Assembly (NCBI GenBank): GCA_002953655.1
Contig: CP025839.1
Coordinates: 930,001 to 994,000 of the forward strand
From: Latilactobacillus sakei
Lineage (GTDB): Bacteria; Bacillota; Bacilli; Lactobacillales; Lactobacillaceae
Direction: 5' to 3'
DNA length: 64,000 bases
A program made the position numbers and the translations under genes. Positions within the stretch are counted from its first letter, which is position 1. Every line of letters begins with the position of its first letter. The notes under the pieces were generated by a model that made no database searches, was not told the origin of the DNA, and worked only from the letters and a program-made list of their open reading frames with translations. Below are positions 46,126 to 54,651 of this stretch, one piece after another.

Positions 46126-47238
46126 ATGGCTGAATTATTAAAAGATATTTACACAGAAGCCTTCCTGACGACCTTTAGTCAGCAGGTTCAACAAGTTTAT
46201 CGCCCCTTTAAAGCCGGCCAATTCGTGGCCGGCGTTTTAGCCGATAATTGGGCTGAATTAACGTTGAAACAACGGACTCGCCAAATTGCAACCGTACTCG
46301 GGCAATTTTTACCACAGGACTATTCAGAAGCGATTGCGCTTTTAGAACAGTTGGCACCTGATTGTCAGGGCCTTGCCTATCTCTTTTTCCCGGATTTCGT
46401 TGTTGTCTATGGCACCCGTCCCGAGGATTGGACGCTTTCAATGCATGCGCTTGAGGTTTTTACCCCACAATCTTCAGCGGAGTTCGCCATCCGGACTTTT
46501 ATTTTAAAGGACCCAGAGCGCGCGATGATCCAAATGACACAATGGACGCAAAGCGACAATGCCCATGTGCGGCGTTTAGCGAGTGAAGGCTGTCGGCCAC
46601 GTTTGCCTTGGGGAGAATCTTTACCGGTATTTAAACAAAATCCGACACCGGTCTTAGCAATTCTAGAACGGCTGAAAAATGACCCTGAACTATATGTCCG
46701 CCGCAGTGTCGCCAATAATTTGAATGATATCGCTAAGGATCATCCGCAATTGGTGATTGAAACGGCAAAAAAGTGGCAAGGACAATCTGAGGCCGTTGAC
46801 TGGATCATTCGTCATGGTTGCCGGACGTTATTGCGAAAGGATTTCTTGGCGGTTCAAACCTTATTTGGCTATGCAGCCGATAGTCCCGCAAAGCCGTTAG
46901 TGCTAGCAGCAACCGTCCAAATGACCGCGAAAATTGTGGCCATTGGCGATAAATTAGCGTTTCACTATCAGATTCGGTTTAGACCGGAAGCTAAGCTACT
47001 GGTTCGGGTTGAATACGCAGTGGATTATGTGAAGGCCAATGGGCAACAGTCGCGTAAGTTATTTAAGCTAGCGGAAAAAGAAATTGATGGTCGCCAAGGG
47101 CTACGTGGTGAACGGCAAATTAATTTTAAAGATTTGACGACTCGGAAACACTATCCAGGGCAACATAACGTGGCACTGATTGTCAATGGACGAGAAGTGG
47201 CTAAAACGGCGTTTGAAGTGATCCGGCGTGAGGGGTGA
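46126..47238 (+). CDS. AlkC/AlkD-type DNA alkylation repair protein (HEAT-like)
   Basis: A 370-residue protein. The first 260 residues form HEAT-like helical repeats (HVRRLASEGCRPRLPWG, about 149-165; YVRRSVANNLNDIAKDHP, about 188-205), as in DNA glycosylases AlkC and AlkD that remove alkylated purines. The last 110 residues are predicted beta-rich, consistent with the Ig-like domain added in some AlkC proteins. The ATG at 46126 follows GGAGG; an ATG 15 bp upstream precedes that ribosome site. No terminator is seen directly after; a reversed hairpin element follows. Confidence 0.85.
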   Translation: MAELLKDIYTEAFLTTFSQQVQQVYRPFKAGQFVAGVLADNWAELTLKQRTRQIATVLGQFLPQDYSEAIALLEQLAPDCQGLAYLFFPDFVVVYGTRPEDWTLSMHALEVFTPQSSAEFAIRTFILKDPERAMIQMTQWTQSDNAHVRRLASEGCRPRLPWGESLPVFKQNPTPVLAILERLKNDPELYVRRSVANNLNDIAKDHPQLVIETAKKWQGQSEAVDWIIRHGCRTLLRKDFLAVQTLFGYAADSPAKPLVLAATVQMTAKIVAIGDKLAFHYQIRFRPEAKLLVRVEYAVDYVKANGQQSRKLFKLAEKEIDGRQGLRGERQINFKDLTTRKHYPGQHNVALIVNGREVAKTAFEVIRREG

Positions 47239-47250
47239 CTTTTTTTCGAA

Positions 47251-47366
47251 AACGTGTTATTCACACCAACTTTCTGTACTTTACGAGACTTGTCAAACCG
47301 GCGTCTTTGACGCCAATTCGCCAAGTAGCGTAAATGTTCAAAAGTAACCCGGTGTGAATAACACTC
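47251..47366 (-). repeat. Intergenic hairpin element, copy I (reverse orientation)
   Basis: Read on the minus strand it has GTGTTATTCACACC / GGTGTGAATAACACGTT outer arms, GAACATTTACG / CGTAAAGTACAG, GGCGAATTGGCGTC / GACGCCGGTTTGAC. Length and boxes match the plus-strand copies. It lies against the direction of both neighbouring genes, unlike all other copies. Confidence 0.82.
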
Positions 47367-47417
47367 TGTTGACCTTTGGGTTACCCTAGGGTTTATACTT
47401 TTTTGTGAGGTGAGAAG

Positions 47418-48134
47418 ATGGCTGAAAAATTATTGACGATTTCGGCATTTGCCAAATTATTTAAGACAACGCAGTACACCATCCGGCATTATGAGGATAA
47501 GGGGCTGTTATTGCCAGCGAAAATCGCTGAGAATGGCTATCGGCAATATGGCATGGCCGAGGCATATCAATTATCGTTTATTTTATTTTTGCGGGCATTA
47601 GGCTTATCAGTAGCCGAAATAAAGTTGATTTTAACAACGGATTATCCAGAACAAACGATGCTTCTGAATAAAAAACAAGCGCTGCAAGAAGAAATTGCCC
47701 GGTTACAAGCATTAGAGCAAACTGTTGATGAGCAATTACAACAAGCGACTCATGAAACAACCTATCAGGTCAATCAAACAATTCACTTGCGCGTTTTAAA
47801 ACGGCTACCATTTGCGCAAGATTTTGACTTATCGGTAGTTGAAGCAATTGATTGGCAGCCTGATTTGATGGTTCGCCAGCTGTATTATGTGATTGGTGAA
47901 ATGGATTATGCGATTTGTATCGCAACGCCCACGCCAAGCGACTACCACATTGAAGCTGGTTATTATGAATTCACGACAATTGAAGCTGCTAGCGGTGCAG
48001 AATTTGATACCGCCTTGTCAGCCATCACGGCTCACCAAAAATTACCGTTAATTGGCATTGAAGCACGAGGCACTTTTTTGAGCCCGGGCAAACACTTAGC
48101 GGTTAAAATACTAGGAAAAAGGCAGGCACAATAA
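47418..48134 (+). CDS. MerR-family regulator
   Basis: A 238-residue regulator with an N-terminal MerR winged HTH (TISAFAKLFKTTQYTIRHYEDKG start, about 6-28), a coiled-coil dimer helix (about 80-115), and a C-terminal ligand-binding domain of about 120 residues that resembles GyrI-like domains. It probably senses a small hydrophobic compound. GTGAGGTGAG precedes the ATG. The acetyltransferase gene starts one base after its stop, so both are likely co-translated. Confidence 0.87.
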   Translation: MAEKLLTISAFAKLFKTTQYTIRHYEDKGLLLPAKIAENGYRQYGMAEAYQLSFILFLRALGLSVAEIKLILTTDYPEQTMLLNKKQALQEEIARLQALEQTVDEQLQQATHETTYQVNQTIHLRVLKRLPFAQDFDLSVVEAIDWQPDLMVRQLYYVIGEMDYAICIATPTPSDYHIEAGYYEFTTIEAASGAEFDTALSAITAHQKLPLIGIEARGTFLSPGKHLAVKILGKRQAQ

Positions 48135-48135
48135 T

Positions 48136-48690
48136 ATGCAACTTGCAACACAACGCTTAATCCTCAGACCATTTGAATTGGCGGATGATCAAGCAATCTA
48201 TGAATACGCAAAGGATCCAGCGATTGGCCCCATCGCCGGTTGGCCAGTGCACACTAGCGTCGCTCACAGTCGCGAACTCATTCAAAACTACTTAATGACA
48301 GAAGGAATCTATTCAGTTAATTTGAAAACAGCACCGCAACATGCAATCGGTAGTGTGGGGTTAGAATTGGTTAAAAACGGCGGCGGCCAACCCTTTATGG
48401 GTGAGAATGATGCCGAAATTGGTTATTGGATTGGTGTCCCATATTGGGGGCAAGGTTTGATTCCAGAAGCGTCAAAAGCGATTTTAGCATACGGCTTTGA
48501 AATGCTTAAACTTGATAATATTTGGTGTGGTTATTATGACGGTAACCAACAATCAAAGCGCGCGCAAGAAAAATTAGGCTTCCAACCAGAATTGACGATT
48601 GATGAAATGTATAATCCACTATTAGATGATACGCGCCAAGAACACTTCACGAAGATGACCAAGAAACAGTGGCAAGCGTTAAAGCATTAA
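48136..48690 (+). CDS. GNAT acetyltransferase, RimJ/RimL-like
   Basis: A 184-residue acetyltransferase with LATQRLILRPFELADDQAIY at the N-terminus and the acetyl-CoA site IGYWIGVPYWGQGLIPEA (about 95-112). RimJ/RimL relatives acetylate ribosomal protein N-termini or small molecules; the substrate is unknown. It forms a pair with the MerR gene and ends at a terminator. Confidence 0.88.
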   Translation: MQLATQRLILRPFELADDQAIYEYAKDPAIGPIAGWPVHTSVAHSRELIQNYLMTEGIYSVNLKTAPQHAIGSVGLELVKNGGGQPFMGENDAEIGYWIGVPYWGQGLIPEASKAILAYGFEMLKLDNIWCGYYDGNQQSKRAQEKLGFQPELTIDEMYNPLLDDTRQEHFTKMTKKQWQALKH

Positions 48691-48702
48691 AATATAAAAG
48701 AT

Positions 48703-48750
48703 TATTCCCCGACCATTTCGGTTTCTCCCGAATGATTGGGGGATTTTTTT
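48703..48750 (+). terminator. Terminator before the fab operon
   Basis: ATTCCCCGACCATTTCGG (48703-48721) pairs imperfectly with CCCGAATGATTGGGGGAT (48728-48744), then a T run. Confidence 0.82.
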
Positions 48751-48849
48751 GTATTTTATTCATTTTAAAATTTTATTGTATATGACATAAACAAATCGCG
48801 ATAAATCGGCTTTTTTGCCACCTTATGCGATATTTCGACGTAAAATATA

Positions 48850-48874
48850 TTTTAAAGTCGAATTGACTTCAAAA
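48850..48874. promoter_or_regulatory. Inverted repeat upstream of the fab operon, candidate operator
   Basis: TTTTAAAGTC (48850-48859), spacer GAATT, GACTTCAAAA (48865-48874): ten-base arms with one mismatch. Fatty-acid operons of related bacteria are controlled by FabT at AT-rich palindromes, but this sequence differs from the pattern I know (TTTGA-N3-TCAAA). Confidence 0.45.
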
Positions 48875-48950
48875 AAAACATGTGGTATTGTTCATGAATG
48901 GAAATGCGATACGCCGTATTACATTTTTAAATAATCAATGGGGAGGCATT

Positions 48951-49406
48951 ATGACACTCTTAAATACAACTGAGATTATGGCGCTAATTCCAAATCGGTA
49001 CCCAATTATTTATATTGATACTGTTGAGTCGTTAGTACCTGGGCAAGAAGTGGTCGCAATCAAGAACGTCACGATTAATGAACAATTCATGCGGGGCTAT
49101 CGTCCTGATTCACCACAGATGCCAAATACATTAATGATTGAAGCTTTGGCACAGACGGCTTCAATATTAATTTTAAAATCACCAGAATTCTTTGGGAAGA
49201 CGGCTTATCTGGGCGCTGCTAAAAACGTTTTGTTCCATCAAACGGTTCGGCCCGGTGATCAAATCGTCTTCACGGTTAAATTAACTAAGAAAAAAGAAAA
49301 TATGGGAGTTGTCCAAACCAATGCGACTGTTAATGGTCAAATGGTTTGTGAAGCGGAGCTAACCTTTGTTGTGGCCCCGCGCGATGATCTCCTCGGAAAA
49401 AAGTAG
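48951..49406 (+). CDS. fabZ1: FabZ-like hotdog protein lacking the catalytic histidine
   Basis: A 151-residue hotdog-fold protein resembling beta-hydroxyacyl-ACP dehydratase, heading the fab operon. In FabZ the active site is GHFPGxP (His) plus Glu 14 residues on. Here the segment reads RGYRPDSPQMPNTLMIEALA: the His position is Tyr50, the Glu (64) remains, and the following Pro-Gly pattern is disturbed. The second FabZ of the operon (54216) is intact, so this one may be inactive in dehydration or have a changed role. The start at 48951 follows GGGGAGG; upstream in-frame starts lack a ribosome site. Confidence 0.85.
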   Translation: MTLLNTTEIMALIPNRYPIIYIDTVESLVPGQEVVAIKNVTINEQFMRGYRPDSPQMPNTLMIEALAQTASILILKSPEFFGKTAYLGAAKNVLFHQTVRPGDQIVFTVKLTKKKENMGVVQTNATVNGQMVCEAELTFVVAPRDDLLGKK

Positions 49407-49416
49407 AGGTTAACAA

Positions 49417-50397
49417 ATGGCCTTTAAAATAATTGAAACGGCAAGTGCTTTACCCGCCAACATTGTGACCAACGACGATTTAACGGCCATTATGGAAACT
49501 TCTAATGAATGGATTGAAAGTCGAACAGGTATTTTAGAAAGACGGATTTCGGAAACGGAAAATACGTCTGATTTATGCTTACGCGTGGCACAAACGTTAT
49601 TGGCCAAAAGCGGTATCGCAGTTTCACAAATTAAGGCGATTATCGTTGCGACGATGACGCCGGATTATTACACACCTTCGACAGCAGCTATTGTGCAGGG
49701 CCGATTAGGTGCTGACCAAGCATTTGCGTTTGATATTAGCGCCGCTTGTTCCGGCTTTACCTACGCACTATCTGCTGCGCGAGGCTACGTGCAGACACCA
49801 GATGATTATGTTTTGGTCATCGGTGGCGAAGTTATTTCTAAAATGCTTGATTGGTCAGATCGCAGTACTGCCGTTTTATTCGGTGATGGCGCTGCGGGTG
49901 TCTTGTTACAAGGCACTACCACTGACCAAGCAAGTTGGGTTAGTGAAAAGCTAATCACGATTGGGACGGAAAGTGACCAATTAGTTTCAGGTTACGCACC
50001 GGTTAAACGGCCTAATTTCGGTCAGGTTGGTCAAACGCAAGTCGGGATTGATTTTTTCAAAATGACCGGTCAAGCAATCTACCAATTTTCAACACGGCGC
50101 GTCCCCAAAGCAATTGAAGCGGCGGTCTTAGAAGCCGGTTTGACACTTGATCAAATCGATCACTTCTTAGTCCACCAAGCGAATTCACGCTTGATTACAA
50201 AAATGGCTAGCATGTTGGATCAACCGCTAACCAAGTTTCCAATGAATTTACAGCATTATGGCAATACTTCGGCTGCCAGTATTCCACTGCTATTAGCGGA
50301 ACAAGTCGAAGCAAACCATGTTAAGCGCGGTGATTTATGCGTACTCTGTGGTTTTGGCGGTGGGTTAACCATCGGCATTCAAATTATTCGTTATTAA
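49417..50397 (+). CDS. fabH: Beta-ketoacyl-ACP synthase III
   Basis: Starts fatty acid synthesis by condensing acetyl-CoA with malonyl-ACP. The 326-residue thiolase-fold enzyme has the catalytic Cys in DISAACSGFTYAL (about 113), His in HFLVHQANSR (about 251), and Asn in HYGNTSAAS (about 281). It begins 10 bp after fabZ1. In many relatives a fabT regulator gene lies here; none does in this window. Confidence 0.96.
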   Translation: MAFKIIETASALPANIVTNDDLTAIMETSNEWIESRTGILERRISETENTSDLCLRVAQTLLAKSGIAVSQIKAIIVATMTPDYYTPSTAAIVQGRLGADQAFAFDISAACSGFTYALSAARGYVQTPDDYVLVIGGEVISKMLDWSDRSTAVLFGDGAAGVLLQGTTTDQASWVSEKLITIGTESDQLVSGYAPVKRPNFGQVGQTQVGIDFFKMTGQAIYQFSTRRVPKAIEAAVLEAGLTLDQIDHFLVHQANSRLITKMASMLDQPLTKFPMNLQHYGNTSAASIPLLLAEQVEANHVKRGDLCVLCGFGGGLTIGIQIIRY

Positions 50398-50439
50398 AAA
50401 TAAACTAAAAAAATTAATTAATTATAAGGGGTTTTAATC

Positions 50440-50679
50440 ATGACACAAGCAGAAATCTTAAAAAAAGTACAAGCAGTTATCGCAGAACAATTAGACGTTG
50501 AAGAAAGCCAAGTAACACCAACAACGAACATTCGTGAAGATTTAGATGCAGATAGCTTAGATATCTTTGAAGTAATGAACCAATTAGAAGACGACATGGA
50601 ACTTAAATTAGATCCAGACGAATCAATCGTAACGGTTCAAAACGTTGTCGACTACATCGAAAAAACGATGAACAAATAA
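50440..50679 (+). CDS. acpP: Acyl carrier protein
   Basis: A 79-residue acidic four-helix protein carrying acyl chains on phosphopantetheine at Ser39 (DADSLDIFE). An AAGGGG ribosome site precedes the ATG. It is followed by a copy of the hairpin repeat rather than directly by fabD, which may let its mRNA be cut or stabilised apart from the rest of the operon (inference). Confidence 0.96.
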   Translation: MTQAEILKKVQAVIAEQLDVEESQVTPTTNIREDLDADSLDIFEVMNQLEDDMELKLDPDESIVTVQNVVDYIEKTMNK

Positions 50680-50681
50680 AG

Positions 50682-50795
50682 AGTGTGTTTCACCCGGGTA
50701 TATCCTGAGGATTAGCATAGTATGGCGAATAAGCGCTGTAAGCAATTATTTGGCATACGTCGCTAACCGGAAGGATATAGGTGAAAAAGCACGTT
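50682..50795 (+). repeat. Intergenic hairpin element, copy H, between acpP and fabD
   Basis: GTGTGTTTCACC pairs with GGTGAAAAAGCAC, and TATATCCT with AGGATATA. The conserved boxes GAGGATTAGC, GGCGAATAAGC, ATTTGGC and GCTAACCGGA are kept. It begins 3 bases after the acpP stop and ends 25 bp before the fabD ribosome site. Confidence 0.85.
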
Positions 50796-50830
50796 TCAAA
50801 ATGGACATTTAGCAATCTAAAGGAGCACAG

Positions 50831-51775
50831 ATGATGGTTAAAATTGGACTTTTAATGAGCGGTCAGGGTAGCGAAGCCGTTGGAATGGGGAATGATTTAT
50901 ATCAAGATTATCCCATTTACCGCGACACGATTGACCAAGCGAGTCAGCTGACACAACTTGATTTACAAAAAATCATGAATGATGCTGATTTGTTAGGTCA
51001 AACACGTTATGCGCAACCGGCGATCGTGGCCATGAGCGTTGGGATTAGCCGTTTATTAACAGATGCGGGGATCTCAACAGCGGGGGCCTTAGGGCTGAGC
51101 TTAGGGGAATATTCAGCATTGATTGCCAGTGGCATGCTTGATTTGACGACCGGTTTACCGCTCGTTGCTAAGCGTGGTGCTTTAATGCAAGCGACTGTTG
51201 AAGCACAGCCTGGTGCAATGATTGCAATCTTAAAACCTGATATTAATCAAATTCAAGCAGCTTGTGAGACGATTCAAAAGACTGGTGAAACGGTGGCGAT
51301 TGCGAATTACAATTCGTCCAAACAAATCGTCGTTGGTGGGACTCAAAAGGGGATTCAGGCGTTAACGACGTTATTTGAAACGCTTGAAGTAGCGCCTAAA
51401 GTGATTCCGTTACCTGTTAAAGGGGCCTTTCATACCGCTTTATTTGAAGGAACGGCGCATCAATTTGAGCAAGCACTAGCGCAAGTTACTTTTAAAGCGG
51501 GCGTTTATCCCGTAATCAGTAATACGACTGAACAACCTTTTGAAGTCGCTAGCTTACAAGCAACCTTAATCGCACAGATGTATCAACCAACTCATTTTGC
51601 GACTGGCCTGACACAATTGGCCAAGCAAGAGGTGACAACGGTTATCGAAGTAGGGCCGGGTAACGCACTTAGCAAGTTTGCACGCCAAACGGTCCCTCAA
51701 TTAGATCGATTTAATATTAGCAGTAGCGCACAGTTTGAAACTGTCGTAGCTGCCTTGAAAGAAGGCGCACATTAA
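50831..51775 (+). CDS. fabD: Malonyl-CoA:ACP transacylase
   Basis: Moves malonate from CoA to ACP. The 314-residue protein has GLLMSGQGSEAVGMG at the N-terminus, the active-site Ser in GLSLGEYSAL (about 91; the usual GHS is GLS, as in other lactic bacteria), and the catalytic His in KGAFHTALF (about 199). AAAGGAG precedes ATGATG. Its stop overlaps the fabG start by one base. Confidence 0.95.
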   Translation: MMVKIGLLMSGQGSEAVGMGNDLYQDYPIYRDTIDQASQLTQLDLQKIMNDADLLGQTRYAQPAIVAMSVGISRLLTDAGISTAGALGLSLGEYSALIASGMLDLTTGLPLVAKRGALMQATVEAQPGAMIAILKPDINQIQAACETIQKTGETVAIANYNSSKQIVVGGTQKGIQALTTLFETLEVAPKVIPLPVKGAFHTALFEGTAHQFEQALAQVTFKAGVYPVISNTTEQPFEVASLQATLIAQMYQPTHFATGLTQLAKQEVTTVIEVGPGNALSKFARQTVPQLDRFNISSSAQFETVVAALKEGAH

Positions 51776-52506
51776 TGACTTCAAATGAAAAAGTAGCCGT
51801 GATTACTGGTGGTAGCCGCGGTATTGGTCGGGCAATTGCCCTCAAATTTGCAGCAGCAGGTTATCAACTCGTGCTTAATGCGCGTTCAGCATTAGATGCT
51901 GAACTCGTTCAAGCAATCGAAGATTTAGGGGTGACCTATTTGTTCGTCCAAGGCGATATTACTGCCGCAGACACCGCTGATCGTTTGGTTAAAGCAACCT
52001 TTGAACGCTATGGTCGCTTGGACGTCTTGGTGAATAATGCCGGTATTACGCGCGATAAGCTCGTGATGGCGATGTCCGTTGAAGATTTCCAAGCGGTTGT
52101 TGATGTCAACTTGGTCGGCACTTTTAGAGTGACCCAAGTGGCCTTTAAAAAAATGTTACGCCAACGTAGTGGTTGTATTATCAACCTGTCAAGCGTGATT
52201 GGCCAACACGGTAATATGGGCCAAGCCAATTACGCCGCTAGTAAAGCGGGCGTAATTGGGTTCACTCAATCTGTCGCCAAAGAAGGCGCTCTGCGTAACG
52301 TCCGGTGTAACGCGATTGCACCAGGAATGATTGAAACTGAAATGACAGCGGTCTTAAAACCGAGTGTTAAAGAAGCGATTATGACGCAGATTCCATTACA
52401 GCGTTTTGGTCAACCAGAAGAAGTGGCATCAGCCGCTTTATTTTTAGCAGAAAATGACTATTTGACGGGGCAAGTTTTGACTGTCGATGGCGGGATGACA
52501 ATATAA
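51775..52506 (+). CDS. fabG: 3-oxoacyl-ACP reductase
   Basis: NADPH-dependent reduction of the beta-keto group. The 243-residue short-chain dehydrogenase has TGGSRGIGRAIA (about 11-22), NNAGITRD, catalytic Ser in NLSSVIGQ, and YAASKAG with the Tyr-Lys pair (about 151-157). It is translationally coupled to fabD (TAATG). Confidence 0.96.
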   Translation: MTSNEKVAVITGGSRGIGRAIALKFAAAGYQLVLNARSALDAELVQAIEDLGVTYLFVQGDITAADTADRLVKATFERYGRLDVLVNNAGITRDKLVMAMSVEDFQAVVDVNLVGTFRVTQVAFKKMLRQRSGCIINLSSVIGQHGNMGQANYAASKAGVIGFTQSVAKEGALRNVRCNAIAPGMIETEMTAVLKPSVKEAIMTQIPLQRFGQPEEVASAALFLAENDYLTGQVLTVDGGMTI

Positions 52507-52519
52507 GTGAGGGATTAAG

Positions 52520-53752
52520 ATGACGAGAGTAGTAATTACAGGAATGGGCGTTGTGGCACCTTTAGGAAACGACGTTGAGACATTTACACGTCGAATTCTA
52601 GCGGGCGAATTAGGTATTGGCCCCATTACAAAATTTGACGCAAGCACGACCGGTGTGTCATTAGCTGCCGAAGTTCTTGATTTTGATCCGACATTACGAA
52701 TCGGCAAGAAAAAAGCAAAGCGAATGGATTTATTTTCACAATACGCGCTTGATAGTGCACTAGCAGCACTCGAACAAGCCGGCATTAACGACGAAAATAC
52801 CGCACCAGCCGATATGGGCGTTATTTACGGTTCTGGGATTGGTGGTTTAACGACGATTCAAGAACAAGTGACGCGCATGGTTGAAAAGGGTGCTGATCAT
52901 ATCTCACCACTTTTCGTGCCTAAATCAATTGGAAATATGGCTGCGGCCAACATCGCCATTGAAATCGGTGCGCAAAATATTTGTACAACGATCGTAACGG
53001 CTTGTTCAAGTGGGGCTAATGCGATTGGTGAGGCTTATCGTCAAATTAAAGAAAACCGGGCGACTGTGATGGTGACTGGTGGTTCTGAAGCCTCAATCAA
53101 TGAAATTGGGATTGGTGGTTTTGCGGCGTTATCAACGTTATCAACTGCAACGGATCCAGCACGGGCTTCATTGCCTTTTGACGCAGACCGTAAAGGGTTT
53201 GTGATGGGTGAAGGTGGTGCCACTTTAATTTTAGAAAGTCTTGAACACGCACAAGCACGCCATGCAACGATTTTAGGTGAAGTCACAGGTTACGGGACCA
53301 ATTGTGATGCCTACCATATGACATCACCTAATCCAAATGGTGAAGTTGCTGCGCGGGCAATGCAAATGGCAATTGATGAAGCCGGGATTACAGCGGCTGA
53401 TGTTGATTACGTTAACGCACACGGTACTGGGACAGTCGCCAATGAATTAGCAGAATCTGCTGCTTTGGCACGTGTTTTTGGTGACGAAGGCACAGTTCCT
53501 GTCAGCAGCACGAAGAGTATGACCGGCCATTTATTAGGGGCAGCCGGTGCGCTTGAAGCAGTCGTTACAATTGGTGCTTTACAAGCCGGTACTTTGCCAC
53601 CGAACGTGGGGTTACAAAATACTGATCCGGACTGTCATGTGAACTTAATTAAGACACCACTAGCTGCCCCAGACGCACAATATGGTATGAGTAACTCATT
53701 TGGCTTTGGTGGCCATAACGCTGTGTTGTTGTTGAAGAAATGGAGCGATTAG
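52520..53752 (+). CDS. fabF: Beta-ketoacyl-ACP synthase II
   Basis: Chain-elongating condensing enzyme, 410 residues. Catalytic Cys in VTACSSGANAIG (about 163), His in NAHGTGT (about 303) and His in KSMTGHLLGAAGA (about 339). GTGAGGG precedes the ATG. The accB start lies 4 bp after its stop. Confidence 0.96.
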   Translation: MTRVVITGMGVVAPLGNDVETFTRRILAGELGIGPITKFDASTTGVSLAAEVLDFDPTLRIGKKKAKRMDLFSQYALDSALAALEQAGINDENTAPADMGVIYGSGIGGLTTIQEQVTRMVEKGADHISPLFVPKSIGNMAAANIAIEIGAQNICTTIVTACSSGANAIGEAYRQIKENRATVMVTGGSEASINEIGIGGFAALSTLSTATDPARASLPFDADRKGFVMGEGGATLILESLEHAQARHATILGEVTGYGTNCDAYHMTSPNPNGEVAARAMQMAIDEAGITAADVDYVNAHGTGTVANELAESAALARVFGDEGTVPVSSTKSMTGHLLGAAGALEAVVTIGALQAGTLPPNVGLQNTDPDCHVNLIKTPLAAPDAQYGMSNSFGFGGHNAVLLLKKWSD

Positions 53753-53756
53753 TTAA

Positions 53757-54212
53757 ATGAACTACGATGAAGTCAAAGAAATGGTGGCCTTGTTTAATCA
53801 ATCAGGCAACCAAGAAATGCAACTTGAAACAAGTGATATCAAACTTTATTTAAATAAACGAGGCGTTCAAGATGTGCAACACGCGCCAGTAGCGCCATCA
53901 GTGACACCCACAACGCCCATGACAAGTACGCCAACTGAGGCGCCTGAAGCACCTGTGGCTGTTGCTGATGATACAGTTGCGATTGAAGCACCATTAGTTG
54001 GGAGTATTTATTTACAACCCGCACCGGCTGATCCAGCTTTTGTGAAGGTTGGTCAAACAGTGGCGGTTGGCGATGTCGTTTGTGTGATTGAAGCCATGAA
54101 GATGATGACGGAAGTCAAAAGTACGGTGGCTGGGACAATTACTGAAATCCTCGTTCAAAACGAAGAATTAGTTGAATACCAACAACCCCTATTTAAAGTG
54201 AAAGAAGGCTAA
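53757..54212 (+). CDS. accB: Biotin carboxyl carrier protein of acetyl-CoA carboxylase
   Basis: A 151-residue protein with an N-terminal helix region, a Pro/Thr/Ala-rich linker (about 42-72), and a C-terminal biotinyl domain with the biotin lysine in VIEAMKMMTEVKS (about 117). It is biotinylated by the BirA-type ligase encoded later in the same operon. Confidence 0.95.
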   Translation: MNYDEVKEMVALFNQSGNQEMQLETSDIKLYLNKRGVQDVQHAPVAPSVTPTTPMTSTPTEAPEAPVAVADDTVAIEAPLVGSIYLQPAPADPAFVKVGQTVAVGDVVCVIEAMKMMTEVKSTVAGTITEILVQNEELVEYQQPLFKVKEG

Positions 54213-54215
54213 ACC

Positions 54216-54638
54216 ATGTTAGATAGTCAAGAAATCCAAGCGATTCTACCCCATCGTTATCCGATGTTATTAATCGATCGTGTATTGAGTTTTGCACCAG
54301 GTGAATTTGCGATTGCCCGGAAAAACGTGTCAATCAACGAAGCGGTTTTCCAAGGCCATTTTCCAGGTAATCCAGTATTGCCAGGGGTTTTCATTTTAGA
54401 AGCCATGGCGCAAACTGGGGCGGTCGCTTTATTGACGCTTGATCAATTTAAAGGGCGGACAGCCTTTTTTGGTGGCGTTAAGTCGGCTAAATTCAGACGG
54501 GTGGTTCGTCCTGGCGATACACTTGAAATTAAAGTCACACTTGAAAAATTAAAAGATCGGATTGGGGTCGGTAAAGCGATCGCAACGGTTGATGGTGAAA
54601 AAGCCTGTACCGCAGAATTAACATTTATTATCGAATAG
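54216..54638 (+). CDS. fabZ: Beta-hydroxyacyl-ACP dehydratase, intact FabZ
   Basis: A 140-residue hotdog dehydratase with the full active site: His48 in FQGHFPGNPVLPGV and Glu62 in FILEAMAQ. It removes water from beta-hydroxyacyl-ACP. It is the catalytically complete partner of the altered FabZ1 at the operon head. It lies 3 bp after accB. Confidence 0.95.
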   Translation: MLDSQEIQAILPHRYPMLLIDRVLSFAPGEFAIARKNVSINEAVFQGHFPGNPVLPGVFILEAMAQTGAVALLTLDQFKGRTAFFGGVKSAKFRRVVRPGDTLEIKVTLEKLKDRIGVGKAIATVDGEKACTAELTFIIE

Positions 54639-54651
54639 GAGGCACCACGCG

